Positions 60,186 to 64,000 of a stretch of 64,000 nt of DNA are shown one piece after another (positions within the stretch are counted from its first letter, which is position 1; each line of letters opens with the position of its first letter). The notes beneath the pieces are model-generated. The model did not search any database. It was not told the DNA's origin and worked only from the letters and a program-made list of their open reading frames with translations. The position numbers and the translations under genes are program-made. This DNA comes from a bacterium (GTDB lineage Bacteria > Armatimonadota > UBA5829): positions 1 through 64,000 of the forward strand of contig JAJFVF010000004.1 of NCBI GenBank assembly GCA_021371935.1, read 5' to 3'.

Positions 60186-62255
60186 TTGAATAAACAGTTA
60201 GCAAAAATGACTCTGGTCAAGCAGCCAGATATGCAGCTAAATATGATGGAAGTAACGCCGTTGGTACACAACGGACGGCTGCTGCTTCTGGAGTGTGTCC
60301 GGCCTGCCGAAGGCCCGAGTGAAGAGCATTATCTGCAAATCAAAGATGTCGAGACAGGCGATATCCTGACCAAGTTCGCTCAGGGTTATGGCCTGGGATG
60401 CGCGATAATCCATGACAACAAGTTCTATGTCTTCGCCTCGCGCCATGAGAATAACGACTGGAATGACGTCACGGTCTTTTATTCAGGTGATCTCAAGCAT
60501 TGGGAGAACAAGCTCATAATAGAGCAGGAACCCACTGAGCACCTGTTCAACACATCCGTCTGCTGGGCGGACGGACGGTTTGTAATGGCCTATGAGTCCA
60601 ACGACCCACAGTATGTGGCATTCACCATCCTCTTCGCCGAGTCGAAGGACCTGCTCAACTGGACGAAAATACCCAATGCATCTTCATATAAAGACCACTA
60701 CACGGCCTGCCCGTGCCTGCGATATATGGAGGGGTATTTTTATATGCTCTACCTGGAGCATATGACTCCGGAATGGCGGTTCGACACCTATATGGTGCGC
60801 TCGAAGGACCTTATCAACTGGGGACCGGCTCCGCGCAACCCGATCCTCACTGCCGAAGGTGATGAGGGCATAAACGCATCCGATCCTGACCTGGTCGAGT
60901 TCGAGGACAAAGTGTATCTCTACTACGCCACAGGCGACCAGAAGACCTGGGCAAACTCCAAGCGCGCGATATTCGACGGAACTCTCACCGATTTCTTCCA
61001 CTGGTGCTACACCAAGCCGGATTTGCATTATGCCGCGCCGGAGGTCGTCTGGAAGGGGACAGTTATCGAAGGACCGTTTCCAACAGACTGGCCGCCGCTC
61101 ACCGCCGATCAGGAGCACTTCAAGGATATGAAGCTCGGTATATTCATACATTGGGGGCTCTATTCTATCCTGGGGCACGGCGAGTGGGCGGTATTCAGAG
61201 AAAATATCCCGTTCGAGGAGTATGACCGCCAGACAGATGTGTTCAAAGCTGAAAAGTTCGATGCGGCGCAGTGGGTGAAGTTTGCACGCCAATCGGGAGC
61301 TAACTACATAACTTTCGGCACGAAACACCACGATGGCTACTGCCTCTTCGACAGCCACCTGACTGATCACACGACAGCCAAGACCGGCCCGCATCGTGAC
61401 ATTGTCGATGAACTGAGCAAAGCGTGCGCAGCGGATGATATGGAGCTGATGTTCTATTATTCTATGATAGACTGGCATTTCCCAGACTTCGACCCTCATC
61501 TGCCCGAGTATACACGCTACATAGAGGGCCAGGTCGATGAACTCTGCTCGCATTATGGCAAAGTGGGCGGGTTCTGGTTCGACATGGGCTCCCTGCTCGG
61601 GCGCTACCGCGGTCAGAAAGCCCTTGAAACCATTCGCAGCAAGCAGCCTCATGCGGTTGTCATGTCATGTGACTTCATAGCAGTAGAACGTGATATGACC
61701 AACATCTGCAATTATGACTCCGTGGGGCGTCTGGTGATGTCGCCGATGCCCGAGCCGAGCCGCGACTTCTGGCCGCTCGAAGTCTGCGACACTATGAACG
61801 ATAACTGGGGATACACTCCATCCGACACGAACTATCGATCATCGGATGAGCTGATCCGGCAGCTTGTAACAGTCGTGGGCAAGGGGGCTAATCTGCTGCT
61901 CAACGTAGGCCCCACCCCATCCGGTGAGTTTCCACCTGAGCAGATCCAAAGGTTCAAGGATATCGGAAAGTTCATGGAGCGAAACGGCAGGGCTATCTAC
62001 TCCACCCGTCCCGCAGATCTGCCGCAGCAGGCATGGGGTTATGCCGTGAGCAAAAACAGCAGCATCTATGCACACATTCTCGACAGCTCACTAAACACAA
62101 TTACTGTACAGGGGCTCAAGAATGGAGTGAAATCTGTGCAGAACATAGACGGCAGGCCGATAGAATGGAAATATGTGGAAGATGGGCTGCGCATCACTAT
62201 ACCGCAGGAGTGCGTCGAGCCGCTGGATACTGTGCTGGAAATTATTAGCGTCTGA
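60186..62255 (+). CDS. Fusion: GH43/GH32-like beta-propeller plus GH29 alpha-L-fucosidase
   Basis: 689 aa in one frame. Residues 1 to about 300 form a five-blade propeller-like region (repeated blocks such as FYSGDLKHWENK, AESKDLLNWTK and VRSKDLINWGP, and SDPDLVEF). Residues about 305-640 are a GH29 alpha-L-fucosidase: MKLGIFIHWGLYS, FGTKHHDGYCLFDS and nucleophile D466 in GGFWFDMGS; a beta sandwich follows. No signal peptide. TTG 60186 has GAGGGG six bases upstream. The fused propeller may be a second glycosidase or a binding module; its catalytic residues are not clear. Confidence 0.8.
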   Translation: MNKQLAKMTLVKQPDMQLNMMEVTPLVHNGRLLLLECVRPAEGPSEEHYLQIKDVETGDILTKFAQGYGLGCAIIHDNKFYVFASRHENNDWNDVTVFYSGDLKHWENKLIIEQEPTEHLFNTSVCWADGRFVMAYESNDPQYVAFTILFAESKDLLNWTKIPNASSYKDHYTACPCLRYMEGYFYMLYLEHMTPEWRFDTYMVRSKDLINWGPAPRNPILTAEGDEGINASDPDLVEFEDKVYLYYATGDQKTWANSKRAIFDGTLTDFFHWCYTKPDLHYAAPEVVWKGTVIEGPFPTDWPPLTADQEHFKDMKLGIFIHWGLYSILGHGEWAVFRENIPFEEYDRQTDVFKAEKFDAAQWVKFARQSGANYITFGTKHHDGYCLFDSHLTDHTTAKTGPHRDIVDELSKACAADDMELMFYYSMIDWHFPDFDPHLPEYTRYIEGQVDELCSHYGKVGGFWFDMGSLLGRYRGQKALETIRSKQPHAVVMSCDFIAVERDMTNICNYDSVGRLVMSPMPEPSRDFWPLEVCDTMNDNWGYTPSDTNYRSSDELIRQLVTVVGKGANLLLNVGPTPSGEFPPEQIQRFKDIGKFMERNGRAIYSTRPADLPQQAWGYAVSKNSSIYAHILDSSLNTITVQGLKNGVKSVQNIDGRPIEWKYVEDGLRITIPQECVEPLDTVLEIISV

Positions 62256-62276
62256 TGGCTTAACCTTGTTCATCTC

Positions 62277-62364
62277 GGGATTTCAAATCCCAAGGGTTCC
62301 GCTATATTGCCGGATTCGGAGATCCGGCACTGGCTTTTGGGTAAGGATTCGGAGGTCCTTACCC
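62277..62364 (+). terminator. Three consecutive stem-loops after the fucosidase gene
   Basis: GGGAT-ttcaa-ATCCC (62277-62291), GCCGGAT-tcggag-ATCCGGC (62309-62328) and GGGTAAGGA-ttcggagg-TCCTTACCC (62339-62364). The last two share a TTCGGAG loop although their stems differ. Confidence 0.65.
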
Positions 62365-62441
62365 ATCAACGTATCTGCCTGATTGGCTTGTCATCGGCAG
62401 TTTTACGTGGTAAAGTCATGTAGCAGTGTGGAGGTTCACCA

Positions 62442-64000
62442 TTGGATAAAGCAATTCTGGATGATATAAAACAGATAGCAAGCGGGCTGGGTGCGCAGCC
62501 GAATGTCGAGCGCCTGATGCCCGAGGAGATAAAAATGCGCGCGGAGAAGTTCTGCAGGCGCACAGTTTTCGGAAGCTGCAACTATGTATCATCCGTCAAA
62601 ACACTCAGCACAGCTCTCACAGTGTACCTGGGCAGCGAGAAAGTCGAGACCGGAGTCTACACCCAAAAGAAGCGCGATATCAATAAAGGCGCGCTGCAGA
62701 CTATAAAGTCAGTCCATGAATATCTGAAAAAGGCTCCTATGGTGCATACCTCAGGCACATTGGGCAAGGACAGCGACTTCACTCCGCAGTGTGCGTTTTA
62801 CGTCTCCAAATATCGCAGGGACGGTATTCGCGTGGCGCATATGGTGATGGAAAACCTCTTCCCTCCGATTGAAGACCGCGAAGCCGATCTGACAGTCGTT
62901 TTTATCCCAGAGTGGCAAGAAAAAGACCGCCAGGTGCTGGTCTTCCCTGAGATTGGGGTCACATATGTGCTGGGCACCGACTATTTCGGCGAGGCCAAGA
63001 ACGCATTCCTGAGAATGGCTATGTGGCGCGCAAAAGAACGTGACATGCTCGGATTGCATGCGGGAACCAAGATATTGAGAGCGCAGAGTATAGAAGGCAA
63101 TATCCGCAGGCTCGGAATGATGATGTTCGGAATCGCCGCAACAGGTAAGACCACTCATTCATGCCACAATCATGATCTCACTGCGCCCGGCGAAGGCATC
63201 GAAATTTTGCAGGATGATGTCGTGTTCTGGAAGCGCGACGGATCAGCTCTCGGCAGCGAAAAGGCTTTCTATATCAAGACCGAGAACCTCAGTCCCGACA
63301 CTCAACCCCTGCTCTATGATGCGGCCGTGCAAGAAGATGCGATCCTTGAAAACGTCATGGTCGACTATTTGGGCAATGTCTATTTCGACGACCGGACCCT
63401 AACGGCCAACGGCCATGGCCTGGTGCAGCGCGGCGCACTTATGCCCTACTGCAGCGACTCGATCAACATGCCCCCCATAGATGAACTCGATGGCCTGGTC
63501 ATGGTTTTCATGACTCGCAGCAACTCCGTTATCCCTGTTGCAAGCAAGCTGACATGCGAACAGGCAGCGGTTGCGTTTATGCTCAGTGAGTCAATTGACG
63601 CATCCGGCAGCGATCAGCAGGGACAAGGCGCACCTACTCGCGGCATCAGCGCCAGCCCGCTCGTGATCGGCGAAGCATCGGAGGACTGCAACAGGTTCTA
63701 TGAAATGCTCAAGGCCAATAGCGACCAGATCGAGTGCTATATGCTCAACACAGGCGGCGTAGGAGAGATAGTCGAGCATGGTCTGGATGGGACCAGGCGT
63801 GTGCTGCAGAGAGTGACGCGAGTGCAGATACCGGAGATGGCCTTGATAATCCGCGGCATCGCCAGGGGCACGATCAAATGGCGCGAAGATGCAAACTGGA
63901 TGGTCCAGACACCCGAATATGTTGACGGACTGGATATTTCCAAATTCGATCTTGCTGAGCACTATTCTCAGGACCGTATTGACGCTTCGATAGCCGCAAT
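62442..64000 (+). CDS. pckA: Phosphoenolpyruvate carboxykinase (ATP)-like, 3' end beyond the window
   Basis: Converts oxaloacetate and ATP to PEP, the first step of gluconeogenesis. TTG 62442 has GGAGG seven bases upstream; 519 codons are present and the frame is open at the window edge. Visible are the PEPCK-type YFGEAKNAFLRMAMW (K186), the P-loop in GIAATGKTTHS (K236) and an acidic pair in ILQDDVVFW. The P-loop and kinase-2 region differ from the usual GLSGTGKTTLS and GDDEHGW, so this is a divergent branch and another PEPCK-fold kinase cannot be excluded. Confidence 0.78.
   Translation, partial: MDKAILDDIKQIASGLGAQPNVERLMPEEIKMRAEKFCRRTVFGSCNYVSSVKTLSTALTVYLGSEKVETGVYTQKKRDINKGALQTIKSVHEYLKKAPMVHTSGTLGKDSDFTPQCAFYVSKYRRDGIRVAHMVMENLFPPIEDREADLTVVFIPEWQEKDRQVLVFPEIGVTYVLGTDYFGEAKNAFLRMAMWRAKERDMLGLHAGTKILRAQSIEGNIRRLGMMMFGIAATGKTTHSCHNHDLTAPGEGIEILQDDVVFWKRDGSALGSEKAFYIKTENLSPDTQPLLYDAAVQEDAILENVMVDYLGNVYFDDRTLTANGHGLVQRGALMPYCSDSINMPPIDELDGLVMVFMTRSNSVIPVASKLTCEQAAVAFMLSESIDASGSDQQGQGAPTRGISASPLVIGEASEDCNRFYEMLKANSDQIECYMLNTGGVGEIVEHGLDGTRRVLQRVTRVQIPEMALIIRGIARGTIKWREDANWMVQTPEYVDGLDISKFDLAEHYSQDRIDASIAA

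Noticed and set aside
60684-61652. 322-codon minus-strand frame opposite the GH29 fusion
   Set aside because: Antisense shadow of a conserved gene, no domain signature.

Overview
The window is 64 kb of bacterial chromosome of moderate G+C. It carries about 46 protein genes and one tRNA gene, mostly housekeeping, plus a carbohydrate-oriented accessory region at the right end. The lineage cannot be fixed from sequence alone. A PyrR-type transcription attenuator on the pyrimidine operon, diaminopimelate synthesis through DapF and LL-diaminopimelate aminotransferase, Hfq, a class II photolyase, an Aquifex-type aconitase and paired DUF4838 proteins together suggest an uncultured member of the Terrabacteria side of the tree, Armatimonadota-like (inference). 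About a dozen genes appear to start at TTG, each chosen because a Shine-Dalgarno sequence fits it.

Layout. 0.2-6 kb: RNase HI coupled to a zinc-ribbon coiled-coil protein, an alpha/beta hydrolase, two paralogous Gfo/Idh/MocA oxidoreductases and an orphan 2-oxo acid dehydrogenase E2. 6-16.4 kb: a PEP-utilising phosphotransferase with a structured leader, aconitase, a GH31 glycosidase, a shortened GH94-like protein and a class II photolyase. 16.5-25.4 kb: the de novo pyrimidine operon pyrR-pyrB-pyrC-pyrE-carA-(two membrane ORFs)-carB on the minus strand, with a consensus promoter and a PyrR attenuator. 25.8-33.6 kb: folB-folE, a metallophosphoesterase, a GAF histidine kinase with a receiver-only regulator, a membrane protein and gyrA. 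33.6-44.6 kb: DUF4838 protein, miaA-hfq-dapF-dapL-dapL-GNAT-hflX, and a sigma/anti-sigma/secreted-protein operon. 44.7-49.1 kb: DegT aminotransferase, ceramidase-like enzyme, cysK, a methyltransferase and tRNA-Lys. 49.3-52.7 kb: an A+T-rich DUF4062-like gene and lepA. 52.9-64 kb: a formylglycine-generating-enzyme-like protein, a second DUF4838 protein, LemA plus DUF2207, a TIM-barrel glycosidase-like protein, a propeller-GH29 fusion and a PEP carboxykinase cut by the window end.

Pathway logic. PyrR, PyrB, PyrC, PyrE and CarAB supply most of UMP synthesis (pyrD and pyrF are not here). DapF and two DapL copies supply diaminopimelate for wall and lysine. Aconitase, the E2, the PEP phosphotransferase and PEPCK touch central carbon metabolism. 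The GH31, GH94-like, GH29 fusion, DUF4838 and oxidoreductase genes point to use of complex glycans.

The most unusual signals are non-coding. (1) A roughly 150-nt leader upstream of the PEP phosphotransferase can form mutually exclusive stems. (2) Two common intergenic repeats have been absorbed in frame into the CarB interdomain linker. (3) A family of gene-end stem-loops keeps an ATTCGGAGAT-like core while the outer stem changes. (4) A 78-nt multi-arm element sits upstream of gyrA. (5) A 91-nt nested inverted repeat lies between the DUF4062-like gene and tRNA-Lys. At least eight families of short degenerate repeats occupy the intergenic spaces. I saw no CRISPR array, transposase, integrase, rRNA or origin.
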